From: Stictocephala bisonia
Lineage: Eukaryota; Arthropoda; Insecta; Hemiptera; Membracidae
DNA length: 64,000 nt
Assembly: GCA_035578905.1 (NCBI GenBank)
Contig: JAQJVL010002627.1
Coordinates: 1 to 64,000, forward strand
Direction: 5' to 3'
In this document: positions 53,057 through 63,407 of the stretch, piece after piece
Numbering within the stretch: the stretch's first letter is position 1
Layout of the letters: every line of letters begins with the position of its first letter
Notes under the pieces: model-generated
Told to the model about the DNA's origin: nothing
The model's input: the letters and a program-made list of their open reading frames with translations, nothing else
Database searches by the model: none
Made by a program: the position numbers and the translations under genes

Positions 53057-53895
53057 TAATATCTATATAATCTCAATCATATCAATTTTTCAAATATTGA
53101 TTATTTAATTTTTATGCTAAATAATTAATAAATTCAGTAAATATTGTATTTTAAAAATAATGTGCCAACAGATCACTCATATTCACTTAGCTTGTAGACA
53201 GGACAAAATACGTTGTGCTTTACCACTGAAAACGTGGAAGTTGCGTTCGCAACATTATGCATCCTATCTATAAATAGGCAGAAAATACTTACACACCCAG
53301 CAGTTACCATACCGTACCAGTTACAGTGCTTTGTATGAAAAAACCCACGAACACTTAAGTATGGTTCCAGTAACCTAATTTTTTTTCAAATCAAAGGCAG
53401 AAGTTGTTACTATACATCTGGTATGTTAGCCCTGATAGTTTTAGATTTATATTTTTGCCTGTAAATGATCACGTTGGACAAAAATACTCTACACTTAATA
53501 ATGATTAACAATACTCGAGCATTTTCTTTTCTTGTGCTATATAAATGATGCTCAAAAAGTCATGCCCCATGTATACAGAATATATGTGTCTTTGTGCGGA
53601 TGACATTACTTTAAACATTTAAAGTTCTAGAGTTAAAAATAAGGAAATAATTTCATCAAAATTGAATAGTTTTTATTTTACCACAATCTTCAAGTAAACT
53701 TCACAGTTTACTCTTTTCAGTAAATAATAAAATAGCAAAGAGAAAATAAATGTTACAGTTTTTATAACTAACATTATAAAAATATAATAAAACGAAATAT
53801 CTTCACTGACACGAATTCTATCAAACAACTGCTGCATAAAAAATTTTTGAATAAAAAAATGATAATAACTTGTCATAGAATAGGCACATTGAGTA
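53057..53895 (+). other. Intron or intergenic sequence, no feature recognised
   Basis: AT-rich. A small minus-strand frame (53673-54017) crosses the piggyBac boundary and is not a gene. Confidence 0.5.
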
Positions 53896-54599
53896 TTAAC
53901 CCTTTGCAGTCGGATATGCCACAAAAGTGGCAACATATGGTTTCTGTACCCACTCGGACTGATTATAGAAGCTTTGTCTTCTCTGGTCGGGTATGCCACT
54001 ATCGTGGCCGGTGCCATTGTCGTAGTCAGATCGGAGTAGTTTGTGATTGGTTTGTCCGTGAGCTCGGATCGGCCCCTTTCATGGCATCTAGTGATTTCCC
54101 TATGCGGTAGGTTGAGCCACTTTCGTGGCAGTTCAATATATTTATTTTTATGTTTTTTTTAACAGTTGTTTGGTTACTATGAAAACATAGGTATATTTCG
54201 TAACTAGTTTCAATCAGCTGGCAACATTGATCGCTTTTTAATATTTCGTCTATGCTTTTAAAATACGTCATTTCACAAGGTCAACATTCGCGCCATTTCA
54301 CCTTGCTGCTTCTTGTTACTCTGCATATGTTTTATGTTTGTTTTGAGTGATTATTGTAAATATTTGTGAAGTGTGTGTATATAAATATTATTGTAGTGAT
54401 TGTATATATTTGTAAGTATCAGTTTCCTATTTATTTATCATTTAACTAACACTGTACTGAATATCTGTAGACATTACACTTACCATGTAGGCCTACACAT
54501 TACCGTGTTTATCCAAAGTAGGTTTAGCTTGTTTATTGTTTTTATTGTTTCTTTTTTTGAGCAAATAGTGCTAGTATATGTTGTTTTGTTGATGTCAAA

Positions 54600-56461
54600 A
54601 TGGCTGGAAAAGAAAATTATGCAGATAAATCAGACGATCTTAGACATATACTTGACGATTCTATTTCTAACAGTGATGATTCTTTCCATGACAGCGATGT
54701 CGATTCTAGCATTGGAGAACAATTTGAAGAATTAAGAAATAGTGAACTGGATAGAATTAATGCTAATGATGACACAATAGAAGATGGAAACATCCTTGAC
54801 ATTGAAAATATAAATGAACATGACAGTGAGGACGACAGTGTAAATGAACCTGATTGTGCCAATGAAAATGACAACGAACATGAAATAGATGATGAAAGTT
54901 GGAGAGAATGGACTAACAGAGATGTTGGATTTGACAAGTTTAGGTTTGTACTAAACAGTGGCTTTAAAGCACCTCAAGGCCAAACGCCTCAGATAGAACT
55001 GGACTATTTTCAGTTATTTTTTACAGACGATTTAATTAATGAACTTTGTAATGAAACAAACCGGTATGCCCAGGAGAAAATTCAAAAAAATACACCTCTG
55101 CAGAAAAAATCAATCTGGTGGTCCTGGACAGAAGTAACAGCTGCAGAAATGAAGGCCTTTTTAGGAGTGCTATTTAACATGGGACTTAATCCAAAACCCG
55201 AATTAGACGATTATTTTTCTTCGGAAATAATTGACTACCAGCCTTTTTTCAAAAGATAGATTCAAACAAATCTTTTGGAATCTTCATGTAAGTCCCCCAA
55301 ATAGTTGTGGTCCTATAAGAGGAACCCTAACACGTTCTGGGAAAATAAAAAGAGTAGTGCAGTATTTGGATAAACAATATAGAAAATATTATATTCCAGA
55401 GCATAAGATCAGCATTGATGAAAGCACATTTGCCTTTAAAGGCAGAATACATTTTAAGGTTTATAACATGGATAAGCCTACAAAGTGGGGTATCAAAGTA
55501 TTTGTTGTTTCAGAAGCAAACTCTGGCTATATTTGTGGCCTAGAGCCTTATTTGGGTAAAGCCACTACAGAAAGCCTGATTAGGCCCGATCTGCTAGTAA
55601 CAAGCAGAATTGTTTTACATTTGGTGAAAAAGCTACAAGAAGATTACGGCAGTGTGGAAGGCTTTCATGTTTTCACAGATCGTTTTTACACCAGTGTATA
55701 ACTAGCCTCTGCATTACATGAAATGAAAGTGCATTTGACAGGAACAATAATGAGAAATCGAAAAGGGTTACCCCTTAAAATCAGATGTGGTAAAAAAAGC
55801 ACAAAAAAGTAAACTGAAGAAGGGAGATATCAAGGCATACAGAAAGGAAGACAAATTCTCCATAATTCACTGGAAGGATACAAATGATGTGACTGTTCTT
55901 AGCACACTGTATGATGCCTCTGTACAAACAGTCAGACGTGTTAAGAAAGGGGGAGTCATTGACAGTGTAACAAAACCCTTGTCTGTCTGTAAATATAACG
56001 AGTCAATGGGTGGGGTCGATCTTACAGACCATTACATTTCTAGTTATCCATTCATCCGAAAATCACTGAAATGGTGGAGAAAGGTGTTTTTTTGGCTATT
56101 TGAAACGGCCATCGTGAATGCTTTCATTTTGTACACAAAAGCCAATCCTCAAAATAAAAAAATCAGGCAAAGAGTTTTCAGAAAAAGACTTGTTACACAA
56201 TTAGTTGGGGAGAAAAGAAACAACAATAAGCGAAGCAGACCAGTCTGTCTTGAGCAGGAAGAACGTCTGAATGGGAAACTTCATGTATTAATGCCACTTG
56301 AAGGTACGAAAAAGAAGAACTGCACTGTTTGTAGTGGCCAAGGGGAAGGTTCGTCAAGAAAGAGAACGAAGTTAGTGTGTGATACTTGTGAGAGTAAGCC
56401 AGGACTATGTGTTGGACTTTGTTTTCAAAAATATCACACACAGAAAGACTTTAAAAATTAA
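54600..56461 (+). pseudogene. piggyBac transposase, three lesions
   Basis: ATG at 54600 opens MAGKENYADKSDDLRHILDD and a long Asp/Glu-rich N-terminus, then the DDE_Tnp_1_7 start (LDYFQLFFTDDLINELCNET). The frame shifts at a T6 run (55244-55249), continues DRFKQIFWNLHVS through the first catalytic block SIDESTFAFKGR and GFHVFTDRFYTSV, meets TAA at 55699, and shifts again near 55775. The last frame holds YNESMGGVDLTDHYISSYPF with the third Asp and a C-terminal Cys-rich domain (CTVCSGQGEG, VCDTCESKPGLCVGLC). All three catalytic Asp codons persist. Family similarity is closest to the copy at 41221-44141. The upstream 53900-54599 is its 5' region. Confidence 0.9.
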
Positions 56462-57159
56462 GGGGTTTTGTTTTATGTTATTAAAACAGCAACAATACAG
56501 ATTTTCAATACAATTCTTTATTTTATTATTGTACGGTACCAGTGTAAATAAAATAAAATAATAAAATTTTAAAGTTGCCGTTTGAACATTATTTTTCCTA
56601 AAAAATAACATTAAAACAGTATGTATTTTTCAATGTATTATTTGTTGCATTATCAATGTATTTTTTCATAATACATTATTTTGTTATAATAGAAATACAA
56701 ATTTAAGTAAACAATTAGCATATTACATATATTAAGATGTTATAAAAGTTTTAAAATTGCCGTTTGAACATTTTTTCCCCTAAAAAATAACATTTAAAAA
56801 GTATGTATTTTTCGATGCATTATTTGTTGCATTTTCAGTGTTATTTTTCATGAACAATAAAAATAAAATACTCTATAAAATACAAAAACTAAGAAGATAG
56901 ATATTACATTTGTTATGGTTATTATCATCCTCAAAAACACAGTTGAAAAGAAAATTGCTTCTCTCAAACGAATTTAACTTTAACTCAGTATAATTCTGGT
57001 TATAAAACAGGTGACACTATTGTTCCAAATCAAAGCATATTTTTTGGAATAAGAAAGTACTACCAAAAGCAAAAATGACCATGTAAAAGACGTATTATAG
57101 GCCGATAGTTATGTTTGGGAAGGAAACGTGGAATATACAAGTGAGTGGAGTAGAATACA

Positions 57160-57690
57160 GTGAGTCCCGCCCACCCTTACACGGACAGTGATATTGACCC
57201 ATCCGCCCACCCTTACACATTCAGTGGTATTGACCCACTCGCCCACCTTTACATGGACAGTAATATTGACCCACCCACACACCCTTACACGGACAGTGAT
57301 ATTGACCCACCCACCCACCCTTACATGAACAGTGATATTGTGTGAATACCAATGTTTGTGTGTGGGCGGGTGGGTGGGTCAATACCAATGTTTGTGTGTG
57401 GGTGGGCGGGTGGGTCAATACCAATGTTATACAGCCATTGAGTACTCTGTTCTCTGTAATAATGCCATTGAGTATGCAACGGTCAAAAAGACTAAATTAG
57501 CCACTTTGGTCAGCCATATCTGCGTAAAGAACGATTTTTACAATTTTTCCCGTAACACATTTATTACTTAGATGGATACTATAGATATAGTGAACATTTT
57601 TCTACATGTACAGTGGAATTGACCCACCCACCCACCCATACAGGTACAGGGGTATTAACCCACCCGCCCACCCCATACAGGTACAGGGGT
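57160..57690. repeat. GC-rich minisatellite arrays, inverted within the element
   Basis: 57165-57345 has units CAGTGATATTGACCCACCC plus ACCCTTACACGGA; 57353-57430 has the inverted form GTGTGGGCGGGTGGGTCAAT; 57605-57690 has plus-orientation units with CATACAGGTACAGG. The same family appears at 12605-12935. Confidence 0.88.
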
Positions 57691-57740
57691 TTTACTTTAT
57701 TTGTATTGGTTATAAATAAGTTAATACAAATAAAGTAAAA
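57690..57740. repeat. 18-bp stem hairpin
   Basis: TTTTACTTTATTTGTATT and its exact reverse complement are separated by 15 nt, directly following the minisatellite. Confidence 0.9.
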
Positions 57741-58070
57741 TATTGAACCATTATGTATTAGAGATGTTAAATAAATTTTTATAATGTTTTTATATCCATA
57801 TTTGGTTTTTTAATTAAATAAAAACTTTGGGTGACTCTAAATGTAATAGATACGCAATAAAAGCTTCCGACATGGCAATGCACAGCGGGAGTTTGTATGC
57901 CGAGCTGACGGCAAAGCGGCCATTGCCACGAAAGTGGCCACTCCGACCTCACGGGACAAAGTGGTAAGTTTGATGATCGAGTTGCCACGGAACCATGTCG
58001 AGCCACAATAGTGGCATATCCGACTGGAGAGTACAAACCTTAAAACACTGTTCCTACTGAAAAGGGTTAA

Positions 58071-58440
58071 AAAACTAAAATGAATTCAGATTTTTATCCA
58101 TTAGAAAGAACGTCACAGCTATTTATTGATCATACACTTGGACGTACAATGTATTTCTAGTATGTACATTGAATATTGAATATTTTTATATGGCTCAATG
58201 TTGAATAAAATATTAATGGTGTTCGATCGAAAATTATTTTTAAAATTTTTTTGAATAAAATTTTTTGTCTTGTTATAAGTAATATATGTGTAACAAGGAA
58301 AATAATTCAAAAAATTTTTTTACTGAGATTTGGCTACATAAAGTGGTAATTTGGCCTTTCTTGGTTCCTAACTCATTAACAAACCGTGTGATAAATATTA
58401 TTCAGATTTTGAGAATATAGCGGACAAATGATACTAACCA
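58071..58440. other. No feature recognised
   Basis: AT-rich stretch between the piggyBac element and the 3' end of the LINE. Confidence 0.5.
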
Positions 58441-58682
58441 ACCAAGTCATAAGTCATATTTTTTATTGTCTTTTAACATATTACAGTAATCGACAAAGTC
58501 AACAACATACATACATAACACATAATATACATAATCATAATATACATGTGAACACAATACAGAAATGAAGGACTATTTCTGCATTAAATTAAATCAGGTT
58601 TTATAATAAATACATAACAAAAATAAAACAAATAAACTGTATTAATAAATAAAAAATAACATTAGTTAAACAGGTTAAAGTG

Positions 58683-59090
58683 TCAGAATTTTAAATCATC
58701 TAAATTACTTCTTAAAAATTCATCAATTGAATAGAAAGATTTATTTTTTAACCAAGTTTCGAGAGTGTTTTTGAATTGTTTTATTGTAACATGTGATGCT
58801 TGTCCAGGTAATCTATTGAAAAACTGTACACTGAAAAACTTAAAGCTATTTCTGGTTAATGACAGTCTAGTGAAAGGAAGGTTGAGAGATTGACTGGTCC
58901 TTGTATTATGGGTATGAAAATCTGATCTTATCATGAGGTTATTTAAATTTTCTTTTGCATGAATGAGACAGTAGTAAATGTACATACTTGGTACTGTCAT
59001 TATTTGTAGAATTTTGAAATGTTCCCTACAGGATTCTATTTGTTTCAACCCTAAAGTACATCTAACCGCCTTTTTTTGCCATTTAAACAC
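58683..59090 (-). CDS. LINE ORF2 C-terminal domain (frame-shifted from the RT)
   Basis: Continues the reverse transcriptase after a frameshift at the A9 run 59148-59156. The joined reading would give a YGIILWGSS block and then FKWQKKAVRCTLGL. This part also has VPSMYIYYCL, HTHNTRTSQSLNLP and FFNRLPGQASHVTIKQFK, the conserved tail of Jockey/CR1-like ORF2. The start shown is only the first codon of the new frame, not a real initiation site. Confidence 0.85.
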   Translation of the reverse strand: MFKWQKKAVRCTLGLKQIESCREHFKILQIMTVPSMYIYYCLIHAKENLNNLMIRSDFHTHNTRTSQSLNLPFTRLSLTRNSFKFFSVQFFNRLPGQASHVTIKQFKNTLETWLKNKSFYSIDEFLRSNLDDLKF

Positions 59091-59101
59091 AGACTCTGCT
59101 C

Positions 59102-60529
59102 CTACTGAACTGCCCCACAGGATGATACCATATTGCAGATGTGTATGAAAAAAAAAGCATAATATGAATAAAGTAATAATTCTTCACTGATATTATTTTT
59201 TAATTTACTTAGTAAAAAAATGACACGAGCTAATTTGTTACATATCGAGTTTGTTTGTTCGTTCCAGTTAAATTTCGTATCAATTTGAATCCCTAATAGC
59301 TTAACATGATGATTTTCGTTTGTTCGAGCTTTAAGATCAAATATAATTTGTTCGGTTTTTGAGTGATTTATCTTTAACTGATTGCCTTCAAACCATGTTT
59401 CGGCAATTTTTTCAACGGTCTTAATTTTTTCAAAAAGGTTGTTCAATTTTGGATCTGATACGATAAAAGTAGTGTCATCCGCGTACAGTATTGTTTTACA
59501 TGGCATATAATTTGATAAATCGTTAATATATGAGATAAATAGAAATGGACCCAAGACAGAACCTTGAGGTACTCCCATTTTGATTTTTAACAGTTCGGAT
59601 CTGTTATCGTTGATCTGGACTAATTGAAGTCGATTGCTTAAATAAGAACGCAATAGGTTAAGAGAGGCCCCAGCAACACCATAGTGAGCTAGCTTTTCAA
59701 TTAATATATCATGAGGTACCGTGTCAAATGCTTCACTCAGATCAATTAGAGTTGCACTTGAAAAAATTTTGTTATCAAAGTTATCATATAGGGTTGTAAT
59801 TAAATGTTGAAGAGCTTTAATAGTACTTAGGTTTGAGCGAAATCCAAATTGATTTTCAGAAAGTAGTTTGTTTTTTTCAAAATATAAATATATTTGTCTA
59901 TGTAGGCAATACTCAAACAATTTAGAAAATATAGGTAGAAGAGATATTGGTCTGTAGTTGTTCGGATCCGATTTATTACCCTTTTTATAAATAGGGACAG
60001 TTACACTAATTTTTAGACAATCCGGGACCACACTCTCATTAACCATCTTGTTAAAAATACAATGTAGAGGTTGCACTATCAAGGGACCAATTTTCTTAAC
60101 AACAAAGTTGGATAGACCATAATAATCTTCAGCCTTTGAGTTGCTTAGATTACTAATTGACTCCAATATATTACAATGTGAAATTTTGGTCCATTGAAAT
60201 GTGGTACTGATTGTATTAGTAAGTTTTTTAAGGAAGTCTATCGGATGTTCTGCAGAATCACTCCTTAAATTTGTGCAATTTACATTCACAAAATGATTAT
60301 TCAGAACATTTGGACTTATAGGAATCTTTTTCTCTTTGTTTTTGTCATTTATTTCATTTTTTATAATTGCCCAGGCTCCCTTACATTTATTTTTAGACTG
60401 CAATATGAAATTGTCATTAGCTTTGCACTTAGCTAACTTAATTTCATTTTTATATATTCTTCTTAGTTTTAAATAATTTTGCTTATCATAATTACTTAAA
60501 TTGGATCTATCTTTCATAATAAGTAGCAT
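59102..60529 (-). CDS. LINE reverse transcriptase
   Basis: RT domain of the LINE, copying element RNA at the nicked target. Blocks in order: VPIYKKGNKSDPNNYRPISL (179-198), NQFGFRSNLST (226-236), LIDLSEAFDTVPHD (261-274, holding the first catalytic Asp), GVPQGSVLGPFLF (319-331), ILYADDTTFIVSD (347-359, catalytic YADD) and LLGIQIDTKFNW. All RT catalytic residues are intact. The frame is joined to the endonuclease by a shift at the T7 run 60597-60603, so the ATG at 60529 is internal, and it ends in a frame error at 59148-59156 (FFFIHICNMVSSC where YGIILWG is expected). Confidence 0.93.
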   Translation of the reverse strand: MLLIMKDRSNLSNYDKQNYLKLRRIYKNEIKLAKCKANDNFILQSKNKCKGAWAIIKNEINDKNKEKKIPISPNVLNNHFVNVNCTNLRSDSAEHPIDFLKKLTNTISTTFQWTKISHCNILESISNLSNSKAEDYYGLSNFVVKKIGPLIVQPLHCIFNKMVNESVVPDCLKISVTVPIYKKGNKSDPNNYRPISLLPIFSKLFEYCLHRQIYLYFEKNKLLSENQFGFRSNLSTIKALQHLITTLYDNFDNKIFSSATLIDLSEAFDTVPHDILIEKLAHYGVAGASLNLLRSYLSNRLQLVQINDNRSELLKIKMGVPQGSVLGPFLFISYINDLSNYMPCKTILYADDTTFIVSDPKLNNLFEKIKTVEKIAETWFEGNQLKINHSKTEQIIFDLKARTNENHHVKLLGIQIDTKFNWNEQTNSICNKLARVIFLLSKLKNNISEELLLYSYYAFFFIHICNMVSSCGAVQ

Positions 60530-60593
60530 ATTTCTTATTTTACCAAGATCTTCAGTGTACCATTTTACAGAGTGTTGGGGTTTGTTTTTAAAA

Positions 60594-61544
60594 TTATTTT
60601 TTTGTTACCAATGGACAAGTAGATTTGTATAGATCTATACATGTTTTCAAAAATACATTAAGACACTTATCAGCAGGATCTGTGTGATTAAACAGTTCTG
60701 ACCAGTTAATGATACTAAGGTTGGAGCATAAAGTGTCTAAAGATCTATCATTAAGAATGCGGAACTTGACATATTTGTCTAGGCTTTTAGAAAAAACATC
60801 AGGTATTTTTAACCAGAGTCCATCATGGTCAGATAACCCTAATTTTATACAATCTACTTCTATGATTCTCACGTCAAAGTTGGTAATTATATTATCAATA
60901 CAGGCATTAAATCTTGTAGGTTTCTTATTCAGACAATAGCAATCAAATGATTTTAATATACTTAGGAGGTCACAAACACCCTTTTTATTTTCCCTAATAT
61001 CTATATTTATGTCAGAGGCAATAATAATTTTGTAGTTTTTATATTTGGACATAAAAGACAGCAGAGATTCAATCTGTTTGGTAAATATTTCCTCTTTAGA
61101 AGATGGTACTCTGTAGATGGATATTACTATAATGTTCAATGATTTAAAAAGAATTGCGGCTGACTCAAATACAGTTTCAATGCAAAACTTCCTAATGTTA
61201 ATTATTGAATAGGGTATATCTAAATCTTTTTTAATATAAATTGAGGCACCACCTCTTATAGAATTTAATCGACAATAGCTAACTGCTAGTTCATAACCGA
61301 AAGGTACAAAGAAGTCAATATTCCAGCTTTTCAACCAATGCTCATTAATACACAGAATCGTACAATTAATTTTTTCTAACCAAAATTGTAATTCATTTAA
61401 TTTATTTTTTAATGACTGAATATTAATGTGCAATAGTAAAAAATCTTTGTTGTCACAAGATGGTAAATTTTTTAGTGAGTTAAATATTTCCGATCTAGAT
61501 ATTGGTTTTTTTATTTGGGACTCTGTGATGGTTGAGTTTTGACT
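60594..61544 (-). CDS. LINE apurinic-like endonuclease domain
   Basis: AP/exonuclease III-type endonuclease that nicks target DNA. The frame is open from about 61544 (SQNSTITESQIKKPISRS...) without ATG, probably because it is fused to the macro-domain ORF. Counting from the codon at 61433: HINIQSL (N4), LCINEHWL (E31), GGASIYIKKDL (61-71), VISIYRVPSS (103-112), ASDINID (D141, N143), CIDNIITN (179-186) and LGLSDHDGLW (S201-H203). Every residue expected for EN catalysis is present. It leads into RT after a homopolymer shift. Confidence 0.9.
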   Translation of the reverse strand, partial: SQNSTITESQIKKPISRSEIFNSLKNLPSCDNKDFLLLHINIQSLKNKLNELQFWLEKINCTILCINEHWLKSWNIDFFVPFGYELAVSYCRLNSIRGGASIYIKKDLDIPYSIINIRKFCIETVFESAAILFKSLNIIVISIYRVPSSKEEIFTKQIESLLSFMSKYKNYKIIIASDINIDIRENKKGVCDLLSILKSFDCYCLNKKPTRFNACIDNIITNFDVRIIEVDCIKLGLSDHDGLWLKIPDVFSKSLDKYVKFRILNDRSLDTLCSNLSIINWSELFNHTDPADKCLNVFLKTCIDLYKSTCPLVTKK

Positions 61545-62524
61545 AAAAAATCAGCATGACTTAAATTACTTAGCTCTAAATGATGAACGCTATCCTCAAG
61601 TTGGTATAGATCCTGGTTTTCACCTGAGATTACACCATTACTTGCTCTGTTTTTATCTTTCACTTCACTAGTACTCCTTGTAGCCTCTGCAAATGACAGC
61701 ACCCCTGGTACAATTGGAGGTGATGGTGGAAGGTAGTTTGTGCTGTCACTCTCTTCTACTGTTACTGCAGTTGATACTACGCCCTCACTGATAAGCTCCA
61801 AGTCACAGTCTGTGCTTTGATGTCGTGTGCTCATCTCTTCCTCAGGGTTGATAATGGTGGCTTCTGCAGGCTCTGGATGTGACCCAGCAGTAATTTTCAT
61901 ATGCTGAAGTTCAGAATGAATAGCAAGTTTCATACTTTGGATAAACTCTTGGAACGTTTTTCCATTTCTGTGTTGTCTTAAAGATAGTTCGTTGCAAGTA
62001 ATGATGTCAACTGAAGCTCCAGTAGCCAAATGAAATTCAGTTATATTCTGTGCAAAGTGTTTGATGTGGATTTTGTCACGCATACAACCCATGGCAGAAC
62101 AAATTAGTCTTTTTAATCCATTTTTCTTAAAATCTATGATTAAATCTTTGAAAGCTGCATCGTAATCATATTTACTTGGTTTTAGAAAATATTTGGGTTT
62201 CGTAACCAGTCCGTATACCATTGATCTGTTTTTGAATCTCTGTCGCGTCAAGTGTTGAGACAAAAAGTGTGAGGCTTGAGGCTTCCCAAAGTATTTCCTG
62301 AAGATAACTGCAACGCCTGAACTCATGTTTTTATTACTTGCTATATCCGCAGAAATGCAATGAGCGAAAGCTGCATCTTGGTCAAGACCGTAACTATGTA
62401 TTGCATTTTCCATATTTCCCTCTATAACATTCACTTGAGGGGGTTTAGAGTTCTTAAGTTTTACCGTTGTGTGCAAGGCAAGTGCAGAGCATAATTCTTT
62501 TTTTCCAAGTTTATTCATGTGCAA
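61511..62524 (-). CDS. Macro domain (ADP-ribose-binding/hydrolase type) within the LINE
   Basis: Residues 31-180 form a macro domain of the Appr-1''-p processing (Poa1-like) kind: VNVIEGNMENA, AAFAHCISADIASNKNMSSG (the D-x-x-M-G/S-x-G loop), VAVIFRKYFGKP, YGLVTKPKYFLKPS and KRLICSAMGCMRDKI. Macro domains bind or remove ADP-ribose. The first residues (HMNKLGKKEL) are the end of the preceding SGNH domain, showing the two were fused. Residues 215-337 are a low-complexity, Ser/Glu-rich linker leading to the endonuclease. The stop after SQSPK follows an A6 run (61545-61550, plus strand), where a one-base shift would join the EN frame. The ATG at 62524 is unlikely to be the true start. Confidence 0.8.
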   Translation of the reverse strand: MHMNKLGKKELCSALALHTTVKLKNSKPPQVNVIEGNMENAIHSYGLDQDAAFAHCISADIASNKNMSSGVAVIFRKYFGKPQASHFLSQHLTRQRFKNRSMVYGLVTKPKYFLKPSKYDYDAAFKDLIIDFKKNGLKRLICSAMGCMRDKIHIKHFAQNITEFHLATGASVDIITCNELSLRQHRNGKTFQEFIQSMKLAIHSELQHMKITAGSHPEPAEATIINPEEEMSTRHQSTDCDLELISEGVVSTAVTVEESDSTNYLPPSPPIVPGVLSFAEATRSTSEVKDKNRASNGVISGENQDLYQLEDSVHHLELSNLSHADFLVKTQPSQSPK

Positions 62525-62991
62525 TCCATGTTTGGTGAAATGATCCCTCGATAATAAGTTGTTAATAGGGACGAGTGAAAACTTTATTCTGCTCTACCCA
62601 GTTGCGAAGATTATTATTAAGGTCTGAAATTTTCTTATTATAAGTGGGTTGATTGTAAGGAAAGTCATGTCTGTATGGCACTGTAGTGATAATGACATTA
62701 GTATTATCTAGTTTGTGATAAGTTGTGTAGAAGACTCCTCAAACTACGTTCCTCCTTTCCAACACTGTTTGTGCCTCCGACGATTATAATTGCATCATTT
62801 TTACTGGGAAGAAGGGTGTCTGATGCTTCCTCAACTTGTCTGTAGATGTATGACAGTGGGGCTCCAGGATAAACATTTCCACTTATTTTTGCTTCTGAGG
62901 ATGGAATCATAGTTTGTAAGTGGGAAACACAGTCCTTAGCATGACTATCCCCGAATATAAAGATGTTTGACCCTCTAGAATACTTTTGCAT
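62460..62991 (-). CDS. SGNH/GDSL esterase domain within the LINE, frame-broken
   Basis: NIFIFGDSHAKDCVSHLQ carries the block I Gly-Asp-Ser. NVYPGAPLSYIYRQV is block II-like, and AIIIVGGTNSV is block III (GGTN for the usual G-x-ND). After a frame change near 62710 it continues NVIITTVPYRHDFPYN. After another near 62560 it gives LLSRDHFTKHGLHMNKLGK, the block V Asp/His. SGNH esterases hydrolyse acyl or acetyl esters. An esterase of this fold is known from ORF1 of CR1-type LINEs. Two frame breaks mean this copy as sequenced would not make the whole domain. Confidence 0.8.
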
Positions 62992-63020
62992 TTTAGAACC
63001 ACAGATAACTTCAGGGTTTT

Positions 63021-63407
63021 TTAACTTTTTGTTTTGCTTGACCTGTTGATTTTGTTGTTTTGTGTTATTAAGACTTTCAGAGTTTGATGTATGTAAACAC
63101 TTACTTTAGGATCAGCATCTTCAGTAAGGGAAATAAACCTGTTTTGACATTGTAGGAAGGTGTTACTCTTGACTGGTGTATAAGGTTGTACACCACTCTT
63201 AACTTTAATCCATGGATTACTCAATTGTATAAAAGAAGTTCTGGGTACTGTTGCTGTCTGCAAGGCTTCTTCAGTGGTATTAATGAGCCTGAGTGATGAT
63301 TGGTTAGGTTGAAACATCATATCTTTTATTGTTGTTTTATTCAGACTTAGATATTTACCATTGTGTAAGAGTAGGGCAAGTTGGGCCCTTTTAGTCAAAA
63401 ACGTCAC
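63021..63407 (-). CDS. LINE linker protein segment between Ulp1 and SGNH
   Basis: A 128-residue frame overlapping the end of the protease ORF by 17 nt. No enzymatic motif. The block NPWIKVKSGVQPYTP with FLQCQNRFISL resembles the W-x(n)-NRF-L linker that precedes esterase domains in insect LINE ORFs. It is either the start of the second protein or part of one long ORF disrupted by a shift near 63400. Confidence 0.5.
   Translation of the reverse strand: MTFLTKRAQLALLLHNGKYLSLNKTTIKDMMFQPNQSSLRLINTTEEALQTATVPRTSFIQLSNPWIKVKSGVQPYTPVKSNTFLQCQNRFISLTEDADPKVSVYIHQTLKVLITQNNKINRSSKTKS

Larger units (their letters stand above)
53900..58066 (+). mobile_element. piggyBac element, 4.2 kb, with minisatellite in its 3' part
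   Basis: TTAA at 53896-53899 and 58067-58070; tips CCCTTTGCAGTCGGATATGC and (inward from the right) CCCTTTTCAGTAGGA. A second match to the left tip (CAGTCGGATATGCCAC, minus strand) lies 36-51 bp inside the right end. Both ends repeat a GCCAC-n4-GTGGC palindrome: 53928, 53995 and 54115 on the left; about 57925 and 58001 on the right. The interior holds a broken transposase (54600-56461), AT-rich sequence and minisatellite arrays (57160-57690), which explain its excess length. Confidence 0.85.

Noticed and set aside
57109..57571. Short Pro/Trp/Gly-rich ORFs at the piggyBac 3' part
   Set aside because: Minisatellite translation products on both strands.
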